Below are positions 1 to 16,425 of a DNA stretch of 64,000 nt, piece after piece. Under the pieces are notes generated by a model. The model saw nothing but the letters and a program-made list of their open reading frames with translations. It was not told the origin of the DNA and made no database searches. Numbering within the stretch: the stretch's first letter is position 1; each line of letters begins with the position of its first letter. Made by a program: the position numbers and the translations under genes. The DNA is from Rostratula benghalensis (Eukaryota; Chordata; Aves; Charadriiformes; Rostratulidae): assembly GCA_013399305.1 (NCBI GenBank), contig VXAI01000098.1, forward strand, positions 834,409-898,408, read 5' to 3'.

Positions 1-3000
1 TTTTGTGTGTTGTTGTTGAAGTGTTTCTGATTCTTTATGCTTCCATCCTGCACAATGGGGCTGTCTTGGGAAAATAAACAGCAGTGGAGGAAAGATACTT
101 AACCCCTGCTCTGATTTTCTTGTCCATAACTCCTCCCAACTGTGGGTAAAACTACGTGAATGATTGTCTAATATGTTAATGTTACATTGCATTTATAGCA
201 GATGTGTTATCAAAACAGACTATTTTATGGGAAGAAAATTGTGTGTCATGTGGAGGACGCGTGAATTGTCTTCCAGTTGAGGTTGAATTGGAAACTAATT
301 GGAGAAGAGAAAAAGTACTGGAATTTTTTGAAGTGCTTGATTTTTCCTTCTTAAGCTTTTCTCATGATTGTATAAAAATAACTTGAAGTGTTAGTTCTGC
401 ACACTGTTTAAAAAAAAAAAAGAAAATCTGTTTTAAAAGATGACTTTGGGAAGGTGAGAGAAGATGAAAATTTGAAGATTTTTAAAGGTTAGAGGCACAA
501 ATAATGAGTGTGGAGCAGCAAGACTGTGGGATGGCTAGAATGTTCCTGCCAATGTTAAATGTAGTTGGACTACATTAAAAAACCCTGTTGTGGAGTTTGT
601 ACAGAACTACAGTAGAGAGAGATAATATTACTGAGGAACCCAGGGAGTTTTCTGTCAGTGCTGACTAAAACGTGAAATCCTGCCCCCTGGGAACTAATGC
701 CCAGTGACACAGAATTAGAGCTTTAGTGATGATTCTTTTTTATCAAATGTTTCAATAATGTGCCACCTTCCAATATCCAACTAGAAGTAAAGATTTGGAT
801 TGGATATTTTTACTATGTGAATCTTTTAAAATATTGAGGCTGGCAGAACTGATTCTCCAGGATTCCAGTGCCACGTGATGTCCTCTTAACGCAGCGCTGG
901 CGCGTGTCTGAAGGTCAGAATGGCCTTGGGAAAAGACCATTGGCTTTTGGAGATGGAGTCATGTAAAAGCAGGGGGTGAAGGGAGATAGTGTTTTGTCTA
1001 CCTTGAAGCAGAGAACACACAAGGAAAGAATTCAGCTCAGCCAGCTACATCCACAGACCTGATACACATCTTCTGCAGTGGAATGTTTTCAAGTACCCGG
1101 TTGACCACGGAAGTTCTGGAGTGGCTTTGGTTCAGCGTTTCAGCGAGGTAGAACAGTTTGGTTTGACTGGCTCCCTCTTGGTGCAGAGCCTGCTGGCGTG
1201 CCCTTCTCCCCGAACACCAGCTGGAGAGATTATATTTATAGCACTTGGAAGCAGCTGAGGATGAGTGCGGCTTTCTAGCAGCTTCTGGGAGCGAGCATTT
1301 GACTTGCCCTGGTGCTATTGAGCCTAACACCCTCCCCCATCCAACCTTTCTCCCACTACAGGGTTGAAATTCCACAGTGGGGAGAGAATCCGGTTGAATT
1401 CCAAATGAGCTGTTCTTAGCTTCTACTTGGTTTCCTTCCCTTTTAATGATTTGAAAAATGCAAACAATGCTTTGAAAAGCCAGCGCTGCTTTACAAGCTG
1501 GAAGTGTCCATTTCCCTTCATTTATCTCTTATAATAACAACCCTGAAACTCTGTCCTATAAAAACAGTATAGCCATATATCTGATTGCAACGTATGCCTA
1601 GGAAAGAAGCCTGTATTAAATGTGGCTTTGGGGTGTTATTCACGTTCCAGCGAATAAAGAATGCCTGCTCCACCCTGCTCTCAGTAACGAACATGTTCTC
1701 ATTGTTGTCATTCCAGTCTACAGATGGCGCAGATATATTTTCCAGACCCGTGCATTTTAAAGGACTGTGTATATTTAATGTTAATTTGGTCTTGTGGAGT
1801 CAATTCTGAAAGCCCCAGATCTTTTATATTGGTTAAATCCATTATTCAGACATAATGAAATAAAACTAGTGCTTATATTGATTCAAATAGAATTTAAAGA
1901 AGGCACAGAAATGAATTAGTTGGTATTAATTTCCCTGGATGTTACCCCTTCCAAAGTTCTGTCTAGACAAGCATGTTTTTTGGAAAATTTCTGCCTGTTA
2001 ATGAGAACAAAAGCAAAGGCAGGACAGGGATTTTTTTTTTTTTATTTTTTTTTTGCTAGCTGTTATCTCTTAACCTATGTTGGATTTTGGTGGGAATGTG
2101 TGCTCTGTGCAGGTTACTGCTCCATTAGGGGAATTATTGAGGCTGGTGTGACACCTCTTTGGTGAGATAAAACCTGATTGTATTTCTTATGTAGAAATTT
2201 AAGAGGCTTTGTGCCTTCAGCATTGACTGGTAGCAATGGGAATGGAAGATGTAAATGACATAAAGCAGGCTATATTGCAGAGTGGTAGAAGTTCAGGTCC
2301 TCCAGTTGCATACCTGACTTTCCCCATTATTGGGTTTTATTTCCGATTAGCAATTGGTAGTTGGATTTTTTTTTCCTTTNTAATCACCAGTCTGTCCCCT
2401 CACCCTCGCCCCCAGCACAGGCTGTATATCAACTAATCCTAGGATTTAGCCCAAGTTAATTCTGTCTCCTGGTGTTCATCTGAAGGGCAAACTGCAGTTT
2501 AGCCACTGGAGCACCCTATGGTGATTTAAGATGTGGCATGTCTGATGGCAGGATGCCTCGTGGTGTGGCTCGGGTCACTAACAGAGGTGGAGCTGTTGAA
2601 CCTAGTGACTTGGCTTTAAATGCAGTGAGGGATAAGAGAATAATTTCACTTCTTACCTCTTGGGTGCTTTGCGCTCTTTTACTTTCAAGATCTTATTGGA
2701 GAGAATTGTTGTTCATCCCAGACACTGAACCGCAGATCTTTTCTAACCTGTGAAATTTGTGATGTGCTGAGGAGCAGTGCTGGATTAGGCTTGCACTGCA
2801 AATTCAGTGCCATTATAATCTGGCATGAGATTTAAATGGTTAAGTAGTAGTTTGGGTCATTCTTTGTGCCTGCAAAAATATTTATGTGGCTGAATAGAGG
2901 GGAAAGGAATGAGGGGGCTGATCTTGGCTGAGCTTGCTTGCTTTTTTCTTTCTTTTTCTTTTTTTCTCTGTAGGTTTCCCACTGTCTGTTTACTTGGTTA

Positions 3001-6000
3001 GTTTTAATGGAGAATAAGAGTGTGAAGCCAGAAATAAAGGCTTGAAGTTGAAATGTGTTTGTGTGTTTAGGAAGGGGTAAGAAGACAGAGAGTGCTGCTT
3101 TCAGCTTAAAGTACCGCAGAAGACTGTAACTCAGCATCAGCTCTCTCTTGTGCTCCACAGTGGTTATAATTGTAAAATAAAGTGTGTTTTGAGGTGTGAT
3201 GTTCCATTTTCAACTTCAAATCGTGATTGTATTGTAATAAAAATGACATGTCCAAAATGACAATAGGAACACAAAAGAATACGTATTCTAAAATACATGG
3301 GTACTGTTTCAATAACGAAGTGATCTTTCAAAGTTTGCTACAGTTTTTGCTAAAATTAAAAACTATCAGTGATTTTGATCTTATAGATTTGAAAGGTTGG
3401 AAGTGTATGTTATTTTTGTGCGAGTTGATAAAGCAGATGGTAGATGGTTTGAAAAATGTTAATTAAGGAAGAAGTAGGATGGACTGTGGAAGTACCTTAT
3501 GCCAAGAAAAGAAGTTGCCTGTTTAAGTAAGGGAATGTTAAAATTCAGAGGTGTTGAGACTGGTTTGTTACTGTTGATACAGCGCATCTAAAATTATAAT
3601 TCCTTAATTGATTGTATTCTCACTTTCTCCTTAGCTTTTATTAGGCTGTACTGCTCCTATGATATACTTCTATGCAAGGACTGATTAGGTAAAATATGTT
3701 GGTCTTACAGAATGACACAAAATTTTACATTTCCTGTGAAGAAACTTGTTTTAAAGCTCTTGGTTTCCTTTTGGTCAGTGATATAAAACTCATGCTTGTA
3801 GTAACAGGTATCAGAAAAATCAAGTAGCACAGATAAGTAGATGAAAAGAACTGTTTCTATCATTTGAGCTTCAGAGAATACATGCAATACTCCTGCTTAG
3901 AGGCAACTCGGATGGCATGGAGCAGCTCTCTATGGCTTGCTATATAAGTGTAAGGAGAAATAAGCTTTTAAAATGCAATCTGTGTCTCTAGGTTGGGATG
4001 GCAGAGGGTATTAAATGAACTGCTTCAACTGAAATGGTAATGCTGCATAGCTATTCACACAGTGTACTTTTATTTGAATTTTATATCAATTTCTGACATG
4101 TAATTACTTCTACTTACTCTATTTGCTTACCAAGGTAGAAAACAGATGTAAATATTATGTTTTAGGGTGAATGAAGCATATTATGCAAAACTTCTGGAAA
4201 TCCATAATTCAAATTCAAAATAAAAAAGGGAATAATGTGGGCATTTATCTCCCTCAGCCAAATCAACAATCTGTAGAGTATATTTTTAAAACATGAATAT
4301 TTCCTTGCCTTTTTCTCAGCCTTCGGTTCCCAAGAGAGATGCTGGATGTTAATCCAAACAGTGGTTGGTGCTTTGATCCCACAAGAGGTTGTAGATAGTG
4401 CGGTAGGACAACAGCATTTTCAGCTTATTTCACCCCTTCCATTTTCTGTTTGGTGCAAAAAAACTTAACTTGTGTAAAGCTGGAAGAATCCACATGAGCT
4501 AAGAAGTTGGCTCTTGGTGAAGTAAGGGGCCTGAAAAAGGGATGGGGATTCTCAGAATCTGGGCTCTTAGGCTGACTCCAGCGCTCGCAGTTACTGCGGT
4601 GCCATGGGGATGGTAACTAATTCTAGCTGCAGCACAAAGCCTTAGTGTCAGTTTGCAAACAGAAAAGTTAATTGCCACATTGGACCTTTGAAATAACAGA
4701 TAAACAAATTTATTCTGTAAGATAAAAAGGCTACTAATGTGTTCCTGCTGTGATCTTCTGCTTTATTGCCTTTCTCATTTCCTGAGGCTCTGTAATTAAA
4801 CCATTAGGTTGTGTACCATGCCGTGAGTCGGCTGTGGTGAGAGGAGATAGATGATGACCTATTTCATGATTCATTAATGCAATTTATTGGGCCTTGCATG
4901 GTTTAAAAAACAAACAAAATAACAAAAAATTTTTTAGTGTTCTTGAGATTACTGGAGTACTGGAGACAATTTTAAAATTCTGTTTGTTTCCTTGTTCATC
5001 TGAAAACACAGCCTGCTGAGTAACATGGTATGTAACATCAGTGTTGCCCACTCAGTCTCATATCTGCATCATCATGCTGCTTTTTTTTTTTTTTTTCCCC
5101 CAATTTGGTGTATGAACTTCTTAGGATACAGCTTACCAGCTTACCTGTACTATAAGAAGTTGTAACATCTTCAGAAATATCCATTAGCTTCCTTTTAAAA
5201 GTAGCTGGCTTTCAGGGATTTGCTTGTCTCTCTGAAGAAGATGCTTGGTGCCATAGACACCTTCAAGTCAGGTCAGTTACTTCAGTTTGAATTCCTGGTT
5301 TCTGAGCTGCCTCATCATCTTCTTTCAGGTCTCTTATCTCACGTTACGGTGTATCTGATGACTTGGTTGAAACTCAGACCACATCAGACAGGACTGATGC
5401 TTGTAGCTACTGACTTGGTGCTCAGGGTTCCCATTGAAGAGGCTTTCAGTCTGATCTGAATCCATTGAGGTTGTCATCTTATATTTTGTCAACCAGCTCT
5501 GCTGGGTTCATTTGTAGACAGACTCAGAATTCTGTTAAACCAGTGTTTCTGAAAATGGGGGATGAAGAGTCTGTGTAAGAAACAGGAATGGGAATAAATA
5601 GACTTCAGGCTTGGACTAGGAGCTGAGTGAAAAGGCTTTGAGTGGATGGCAGTGGTGAGGGACAGCATGCGGAGTTGCTGGCAGCTGGGAAGTTTTCTCT
5701 GAGCCCTTTCTGTTGCAGTGGAAGGTTTTGGCCAGGCAACTGCATTCCCAACCTCTGACAGAGCTGCCTTCTTGCACGTTAATCTCCCTTTCCTGATATG
5801 CTTCTCAAGATATGCTTCACAAAAACACACGTCCGAGAAAATAGTTCTCAAAATACTGAGCTGGATGTAGAACTTAGAAGGAGCTGAGATAAACCTGAGA
5901 AAATAATAGTAGTAAAAAATGGCTTTAAAACAAAAGAAGGGCAGAGGGGAACCACTTGCATAAATCATGGAGCCTGAACTTCACCCTTGAGCCATGTGGT

Positions 6001-8922
6001 GGATGAAATTTAAGCTTGAAATGAGTAGGGTGAAGCTGAAATGTCAAGCTTGTAGTGCCTTTCCAGACACTAAGCCTGTTGCATAGGTAGAGATCTCCTC
6101 TTTCATGGGTGGTCAATGTGCCTTTGTGCATAGCCAGCTGAGTGGAAAAACTGGCTCTTCATATTAAAAGTCTGTTCTCCTTGCTTTTTGGAAAGTGGTG
6201 GATATTTCCTAGGGATTGTTAGGTGTTTTACAAAACAAATAATGGGAAGTGTGTATTTTCACATCAAACCTGGTTTGGGCTATCACTGAAATTGGTGCTG
6301 CTTATTCTGTTTTCTGTTTCTGCTGCAGTAGAATCCTAGGAGGCAATTTAACTCTCGATTCCTTGGAAAGACCAAGTGCAGCTTTGCCTTGGCCGAAATA
6401 AATGTCCCTTTTTTATATAAACAAGAATATAAATATGAAAAGACTGATGAATATTTGCAAAATAATTGATGAAAATAATCTTGTTCACCCCCAAAGGTTG
6501 TTACACTGAATTAATGTGGTGATTGTTTTTTATTTGTACTGGTTTTTGGGGGGTAGGAGCTTCTCAGTACAAGGCATTACTGCTTCCTTACCTTTCAGAG
6601 TTTTGATACTAAATACTAAACTAGAAGCTGTTGAATTGTAGCAGTCTAGGTTACACTGAAAAGAGAGAACTGATTCAAGTTTGGGGCAGGGGAGTTGCCT
6701 GTTGGGATTTCTTAGTTGTTCACTTTAACTTTAGAACTGGTTTTGTAGCGTGTGCTGTAGATGTGCTGCTGTTTGGTCAAAACCAGTACAGGGAAACTAA
6801 AGCCGTATGATTGCTTAGGTTACGGGTTTGTTATGTGTTGATGCCCCTGTTACTATCCAAAGCCACAAACACTTTTGCCATTTGATCCTGTACTGGTTCA
6901 AGGCATCTTATTCGTTGGCTTTGCATGTCTGTCAGCTTGTATAAGGCAAGAATGTCAGCACAAGGTGCATCCAAGTGGAATGGAATTGGCCACAAGAAAT
7001 AGAGTAGCAACTGTTGCTATTTGCAACCCAGGCAGTGATCTTTTCTCCACATTGTAAGTTTGGACAACAGCCCTGCTCAGGGACGCAGCATCTGGTAGAG
7101 GAGTTATTTAATTTTAATGGGGATTCTGTAACCACATTTTCGAACATTTCAGCACAACATGATGTTAAGTTCATGTTTGAAATGGTGAGAGATGTGGGAG
7201 TTAAAAAAGAAAAGGGAGAACCCCCCTGTCTCCCAAAGCATAGCCTATCTGGAGCGAATACGTGACAAATAAGCATCCTTTGTTTAGGATGACTGGTATC
7301 AGGATGTAAATCATCCCCAGGAAGACTGTCACCACCTTTGTATAGCTTCTTCCTTTGTAGATTTTGTTTGCACACGTCACAATTATTGGATCACTGCCAA
7401 AGGGAGATTGCTGCTTTAGGTGCAGATGGCTATGTGTAAATCTAAGGTGGTTTATCCAATTTTGATGCCCTCAAGAGTATGCTGTTTCAGAATCCTTACT
7501 TACACAGATGGTGTTGAAAACAGCTGCTGGAAAGAATAGATTTAAGTATTTCCAGCAGGCTAGTAGTGAAAGCAGTAGCTCTTCACTTCTCCAGCAAGAG
7601 CTGTGCTTATGAATTATCCTTCTTGGAATACAGACAATACAGATGTTCTGTATGCCATTAAAATGACAGCTGAATCCATTGTATATTACTCCCCTCCAGG
7701 CAAAGGTTATAGGAAGCTGTTTTGTTACTGGGAAAAATAAAAAAAACCCACAAACATCAAAACAAGCAATAACCACACTCAAAAAAATCAAACTAAGCAA
7801 CCTAAAGGGCATCTAGAATATCTTTTATTAATTGCAGGTAATGTGCATGTGTGGGTCAAATATTGAAAGAATTAGAGGACCTGACAAAAGGCAAAGGACA
7901 TGAAATTTCCGGATGTGTTGATAGAGAAAATGTGGCATTTTTTTTTGGTTGTGGGTTTTAGGGTTGGTTGGTTTGTTTGTTTTTTCAAAGTATGGTTGGT
8001 GGTTTTTTTTGGTAAAGTACTCAAGGCCTTAACTTACCTGAAGATTCTTATATATTAATTCCTTGAAAAGAATATTAAGTCAAGGATTGCAAGAACTGAA
8101 AAGGCAATTAGAGACCAGCTCTTTGAGTGGGAATTACAAAGGCTATGCCATAGGAAGTATATATAAGCATTTTTTTATTCTAACTTTGTGTGTGTGTATG
8201 AAATTCATCATGGGGTCATATAGGTAAGTTCCGAATACAAAAAGTACCCAGGTTGGTTGGAGGTCATGGTGGCCTTCAGTGGTTATATATAGTAAGAACA
8301 CTTAAAATTAATTTGGTTGGTTCAATTAATACCAGTCCCATTAAAATATCTGTCTGTAGGCTTTGCATGTGTAAAACAACATTGAAAGAAACTGTGCAGA
8401 TAATTGCTGAAACGTCTGTAAATCCAACTTTTTGCATATCTTCTTCAATACCCTGAAAATACTGAGCTGCTTAAAGCAAATCTTTCTGCAGTGAGCCCTT
8501 GTACTGTGTGACATGTATTTGAAAATAGGCTTGGGTTGTGCTGCTGTGAAATCACCCAGGATTCTTGAACTCTGTGTTTTGGGTCTTCCTTCTTGCTCAT
8601 GGTCCCTCAGCTCCTCAGCTCCTGTCCTATTCTAAAAGCCAGAGGACCAGGATGACCTACATCTGGCTTCCTGTCCAACTGGAGAATTTTCTTCAGCAGC
8701 AGCATTCCTTCTAGGAATTTTTTCCTTCACTTATTTCAAACGAGGCCTACAGAAATACTGTGTTGGGAAGCTGTGAGTCTATTATTTCAATCTTATTACT
8801 CACATGCAGTGTGGCAACTCTGTGAATACTCAGATTCACGGGTTAAGTTGAGCGTCAGCAAGCTCATTAATTATGCTCCTAAAAGTCAAGTTAGCTAAGA
8901 GTTTGAATTTTATTTCCCATAG
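1..8922 (+). other. KIF1B: Intron upstream of the first in-window exon
   Basis: I found no sequence for the expected start-codon exon (MSGASVKVAVRVRPF), so it lies upstream. The intron is AT-rich and contains homopolymer T runs (about 2030-2052 and 5082-5096), a G/T-rich tract at about 7930-8012, and a somewhat more GC-rich, CpG-containing patch at about 1040-1340. No convincing exon or RNA gene is visible. Small open frames in it lack coding character. Confidence 0.8.
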
Positions 8923-8999
8923 GTATTATCAATCCAAAGAATCCTAAGGAAGCACCAAAGTCCTTCAGCTTTGACTACTCTTACTGGTCCCACACATCG
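8923..8999 (+). CDS. KIF1B: KIF1B motor exon (residues ~36-61)
   Basis: Acceptor cccatag, donor gtaagt; 77 bp. It starts with the last two bases of a split codon and reads [19 protein letters not shown] then YWSHTS. This is the second strand region of the kinesin motor, just before the helix that leads to the P-loop. The split first codon ends in GT, so Ser or Gly depending on the upstream base; human has Ser. Confidence 0.95.
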
Positions 9000-9128
9000 G
9001 TAAGTTCTTTGATTTCATAAAATATTCTCCAATAATGTTTTGCTCTAAATAGTCTAAGGATGCTCTTAGAGCGGTTTTGCTCTTAGACAAGTGAAAGCTG
9101 CTCAAGGACAGATGTGGTCTGGGTTCCT

Positions 9129-9500
9129 GTCGTGGTTTGGGCCAGAGAAATGAATGACAGATGTTCTCCCCAACTTCTCCCTTCAGGCAGAGAAGGCTGA
9201 GCAAGAAGACAATTTATGAGTTTAAAATAAATTAAATTAATGAAAATAGTAGTAGTAATAAGAAAATATAATAATGTTAACAAGAAAATAATGAATACAT
9301 TCCCTTGGATTCAATAAGTTCCCTTGGCATAGCTGGAAAAGGCACAGTATTATTCCGTGTGTCCGATAACTGCAAAAGTAATAGACTCTCATCTGGCTGC
9401 TCTGCCGCACCCTCCTGTGAATTGGTGCTGAGCTCTCGCTGACTTCCAGTAATTGTTCCACAGCAGAACTGTGGTGTTCTGCCATCTACCCCTCCCTTGC
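9129..9500 (+). mobile_element. Probable decayed avian LTR fragment
   Basis: The segment opens with TGTCGTGGTTTGGGCC, which resembles the 5' end of avian endogenous retrovirus LTRs. It continues with an ATT/AAT-rich middle (about 9215-9290) and a more GC-rich part with a TGTGGTGTTCTGCC string near 9470, as such LTRs often show. I could not define a 3' CA end or a target-site duplication, and no viral gene is visible. The right boundary is a guess. It is an old solitary fragment inside an intron. Confidence 0.35.
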
Positions 9501-10014
9501 CTTATTTTCTCAAAAGATACAGAAAAGAAGGGATAATGCATTTCTCTAAGGTTAATTTTAGTAACTTCAATGGTGTAAATAAGACAATATTTCTGAGCGA
9601 ATCTGGCCAACAAGATTGTTTTGATGAGTTTTTTGTAGCTGACAGTCCTTTATTCATTTGTATTGACTCTTTGAACTCTACTTTTGATTTTTCTCCTCTT
9701 GCTTCACTCCTTCCAAACACCCTGAATCTTGTTTGTGAGTGACCTTGCACGGAACTCTTCTGGTAGTGTAACAAAGTTCTCAATGCAGAATTGGCTGGTT
9801 TCTTCCTGCAGGCTGTTCCCTCAGCAGCAATGCAGGGCTGTCATGGCCGTTCTTCTCCAGCTTGTGCTGCTTTGGGAAAAAGCTGCATTTGCCTCTTCCA
9901 GAGGGATTGTTCAACAAAATAAAAGTATTAAATAAAAAAAACCTGTCTGCTTTTCGAAATGTTACTTGAATGATAGGATAAGACTCTCTTTATTCTGTCT
10001 TCATGTCTTTTCAG

Positions 10015-10194
10015 CCTGAAGATCCCTGCTTTGCGTCTCAGAGCCGTGTGTACAATGATATTGGGAAGGAGATGTTGCTGCATGCCTTTGAGGGCTACAA
10101 CGTATGCATTTTTGCATATGGACAAACTGGAGCTGGGAAATCCTACACCATGATGGGCAAGCAGGAGGAGAGCCAAGCAGGCATAATCCCCCAG
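10015..10194 (+). CDS. KIF1B: KIF1B motor exon with the P-loop (residues 62-121)
   Basis: Acceptor ttttcag, donor gtaggg; 180 bp, phase 0 at both ends, 60 codons. It carries the Walker A/P-loop GQTGAGKS at 10120-10143, which binds the ATP phosphates, with Lys at the catalytic position. The Gln codon CAA at 10123-10125 corresponds to Q98, the residue changed in the human CMT2A1 report. The preceding [12 protein letters not shown] is the typical kinesin strand into the P-loop. Nothing is missing from the nucleotide site. Confidence 0.98.
10120..10143 (+). other. KIF1B: P-loop (Walker A) codons
   Basis: Encodes GQTGAGKS, the kinesin nucleotide-binding loop, intact. Confidence 0.98.
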
Positions 10195-12302
10195 GTAGGG
10201 CAGAACCCAGAAAAGGGATTTGGTTTTTATAGCATACTCAAACACACTCCTGCTGATACGTTCTTTTTCTATGGTGATAACAGTTAACAGAGAATCACAG
10301 CTTACTTGTGAAGTGAGAGAAATCTATGTGGGGGGAAAAAAAGCATCGTTTTCTGCTTGCTACCTTTTTTTTTTTTTTTTAAATTGTACTATCCACTGCA
10401 TATTTTTTTCCAATATTCAATTTCTCCACTTCCCCAGCAAGCTAGTAAATCAACATGTCTTGTTTTCTGTGATGTTAGCTAGGGGACAGCACTTAACCAC
10501 TTTGTATTCAAAAGGTGGTATTACTGATGAACATGCCAGAAACTTCTTGTGGAAAAAAGTTCCCCAAAGGTAAAGACTGAATAATACATCTTGGTAAGAA
10601 GTTAAGCATATCACAACACTGGGGAAAAAAATATTCAGGGCAACTGAGCACAGCCCAGTGCTATTCCCCCCCTGAAATTTGTTTTAAACGTGTGCCATGA
10701 AATCTGAAGAAGTTGATATACCCCCACAAGCAATTTTGGCTGGCAAGAATTTATGCTGTCACCATGAATTTAGCATTCTGTAGCTGTTGGTTGTGTGGCA
10801 CTTGCTCGAAGACCAGGCCTTTCCCCAGTGTGTAGGTGCTGAGAGTGGTCCCAGTTTCTTGGAAGACTCTTGGAATGGAAGATTCTTCCATTCCCAAAAT
10901 ACAAATCTAAGATTGGCTTTCAGTTTTCATAAATAAATATGTGGAACAGCTTGAGCCCTGGATCTGCTGCTGGTTTGCAGTAGACGTTGGCCCTGTGCCA
11001 CAGGTGTGAACCGGAAAACACAGAGTTGTTCTCTGTTAATAGCAAGGGCATATGTGCTGAAACAGGTTGCAAATGTTCTGGTGATTACCTTAAAATAATG
11101 TTGAAAGAGCTAATGTGATAAAGGACGGAATTGTTATATCTAAGCATTTTGGTTTTAAGAGAGTAAGGTAAAGTGACAGTGGGACAGGTGAAATTGGCTG
11201 AAAATCAATGACAGCACTTTCATGCTAAAGGGCTTTTTGTTGTAATCTTGGTATTCCTATTTGTTGTTCTGAAACCTCAAATACATACAGATTAAACATT
11301 GTTCTAAAAAAACCCAACTTAATAATGCTGCTGTAGATTTAATGTTCCTCTTATCTACTGCAGCTTTAAAACAAAATAATTTCTCTCCAATTTCCCTTCT
11401 CATAAAGGTACAAAATGAATTACGTGTTCAGGGAGACCCTGCTGCATGTTCTCTTTCTTGTCACATATGCAGAAGGAATAGCACAATCAGGTTCCAAGTA
11501 ATGTAGGTTGTTGACATTAGATTCTTACTTGTTGGCAAAATTCCCCATCTGCCAGTCCCTAGTATGAAACTTCATGGTACTTTAACCATGTGTTGACTGA
11601 ATACTTCAGAGTGTATACTTCAAAATTGCCTGTATTTCTTCATGATGCATTTATTTTCTGTACAGTTGCATGTATCTGCAGATATCTGTTCCAGAAACCT
11701 CTTTCTACTCCTATCTCTCTCGGTATCCATGGGTTTTACTCTTCAAATACATATCCATGGTTTGCCCACTTCATTTCTTCTTCCTTTATTGTATTATTTA
11801 GGCCTCTCATTTCAGTTATTTGTAGACCAGCACACTTGAAGCACTATGCTGGTGATAGTTTAAGTATCCTTCATGTGAAGATACTGCTAACAAACTTGGA
11901 AGTAATTTCTGCCTGTGGATTGAAACCTGAATCCTGGAACTTAAGGACACCGAATAAAGAGACTATTGTTTTTGTCAGACTAGGAGAGGATTAAAGATTT
12001 TAATCATTCCTTTCTAAAACTACTTCCAATTTCAGTTATGGGCTTTTTTTAATTTTATAGTACAGAATAATAATACTGGATAAACTTAGAACAGCTGCTG
12101 AAGTACTAGTAATGAGGTTGAATGATAGTGATGTGGAATTGGGATAAAGTATCTTCCCAGTGAGGCTGTGGGTGGTTGATGTAGAAAGGTTCTTTGTCTT
12201 CCCCTGCCCTCACTCTGAAGCCAATTTAATGACATGTCATAGTAGTTACTTGTTATGACCCAGTGAAGACTAATTTCTGACTGGGGTTTAATTTCTTTCC
12301 AG
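10195..12302 (+). other. KIF1B: Intron, 2.1 kb
   Basis: Contains a T run near 10365-10380 and unremarkable AT-rich sequence. No exon, repeat family or RNA gene recognised. Confidence 0.8.
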
Positions 12303-12368
12303 CTCTGTGAAGAACTGTTTGAGAAAATCAATGACAACAGCAATGAAGAAATGTCATATTCTGTAGAG
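12303..12368 (+). CDS. KIF1B: KIF1B motor exon (residues 122-143)
   Basis: Acceptor tttccag, donor gtgagt; 66 bp, phase 0 on both sides. It reads LCEELFEKINDN then SNEEMSYSVE, the helix and loop between the P-loop exon and the next strand. One small difference from the human protein is seen (Ser where human has Cys in DNCNEE). Confidence 0.95.
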
Positions 12369-15143
<2,775 letters not shown>

Positions 15144-15255
15144 GACTGTGGCAGCTACCAACATGAATGAAACCAGCAGCCGCTCCCATGCTGTGTTTAC
15201 AATTGTCTTTACTCAGAAAAAACACGACACAGAAACTAATCTTTCCACAGAGAAG
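15144..15255 (+). CDS. KIF1B: KIF1B motor exon with switch I (residues ~203-240)
   Basis: Acceptor gttccag, donor gtgtgt; 112 bp. Carries switch I, NETSSRSH, at about residues 211-218, which senses the ATP gamma phosphate. It continues through [20 protein letters not shown]. The first base completes the Arg codon split with the upstream exon. Confidence 0.98.
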
Positions 15256-15506
15256 GTGTGTTACACATAAGTGGCTTTCTGACTGTTTGTCACAAATCTT
15301 CCCTGCAGTCGCTTACTCGTATTGGCAGTCTTGTGAGAAAATGAGAATGAATTGTTGCTTGTGAAAGCTTTGATTGTAGTTTTAAGCACACTACAGTGAT
15401 TTTTATTTTTTTTTTTTAAGACAGTAGAGTCCTCATGCTGTCGAATTCTTAGAACTTTTGTTCTTACTCTAGTTCAGTGTGACCTAATTCTACTAATTCT
15501 TGTTAA

Positions 15507-15614
<108 letters not shown>

Positions 15615-15816
15615 TGATGTGTGGGGAAAGAAAGGGAAGCGGGTGCAGAAGCATCATGTGGTGTCTTTGCTTGACAAATAGTAAGGAAAAGGATTGCTCT
15701 GATATGTATGGAAAGGATAGTTACAAATAAAAGACTTCCCCCCCTACCCTGAGTATACAGAGGTTCATGGTTGAACAATTTTAATTACTATATATTGCTG
15801 GATTCTATTTTCTCAG

Positions 15817-15882
15817 GAAGGAGCAAATATAAACAAGTCTCTCACAACTCTGGGCAAAGTGATTTCAGCGCTGGCTGAAGTG
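15817..15882 (+). CDS. KIF1B: KIF1B motor exon (residues 267-288)
   Basis: Acceptor tctcag, donor gtaagt; 66 bp, phase 0. Encodes [19 protein letters not shown] then AEV, the helix alpha-4 region of the relay that contacts microtubules. It ends just before the K-loop, where an 18-bp microexon may be inserted. Confidence 0.97.
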
Positions 15883-16390
15883 GTAAGTACTGCATTTACT
15901 TAACCTGCAACAGCCTTTCCATAGCTGGGAAAACTGAGGCAGTAAAAACCATGGAGTAGAGCAGAATCATTCACTGTTCCTGGCCTGGCATTGTCAGCCA
16001 AATTACCTGTGTGTATTTTAGTAGATTAATAATGTTGATAGTGCTCTGTGAGTGTCACACAGGCTGGTAGAAACTGTATTTGTCGATAGATTGAAGCTTT
16101 GGTTCGTTTATCTGAGGAGAGGCCTTGCAGAAGAAGCCTGTGTTTGTGTGGAAGACACGTTCATGTAGCAAGAGTTTAGCTCTGCAGAGCAGTACTTTTA
16201 ATGAAAGAATAGTTCTAGAAAAAGAACTGCAGCTTTGTTGTTAAAAAATTAAGAAATACCAGTGTAATAATTTGATTATCACTGGCTTTTTTTTTTCGCA
16301 GTGGCAAGACTTAATATTGAGTTGAGTCAGAGTAGTTGATCCAAACATAATGGAGGTTTAGAAAAGTACCTTATCTTTTATACTCAACTA

Positions 16391-16421
<31 letters not shown>

Positions 16422-16425
16422 CTTT
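16391..16425. repeat. (CTTTT)n pyrimidine-rich simple repeat
   Basis: A run of CTTTT/CTTTTT units on the + strand, about 240 bases upstream of the 18-bp microexon. Confidence 0.85.

Noticed and set aside
1037..1375. 112-codon minus-strand ORF in a GC-richer patch
   Set aside because: No recognisable domain. The openness is explained by higher GC content.
4845..4900. Box C-like ATGATGA as a C/D snoRNA
   Set aside because: No convincing D box, terminal stem or guide structure within snoRNA length.
5220..5968. ORFs of 79 codons (+) and 159 codons (-) in the first intron
   Set aside because: They resemble no protein family, lack splice context, and the minus-strand one reads through low-complexity sequence. 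Treated as chance open frames.
7930..8012. G/T-rich tract with TTAGGG-like bits as interstitial telomeric repeat or G-quadruplex
   Set aside because: G runs are mostly pairs and the TTAGGG match is single. It is simple low-complexity sequence.
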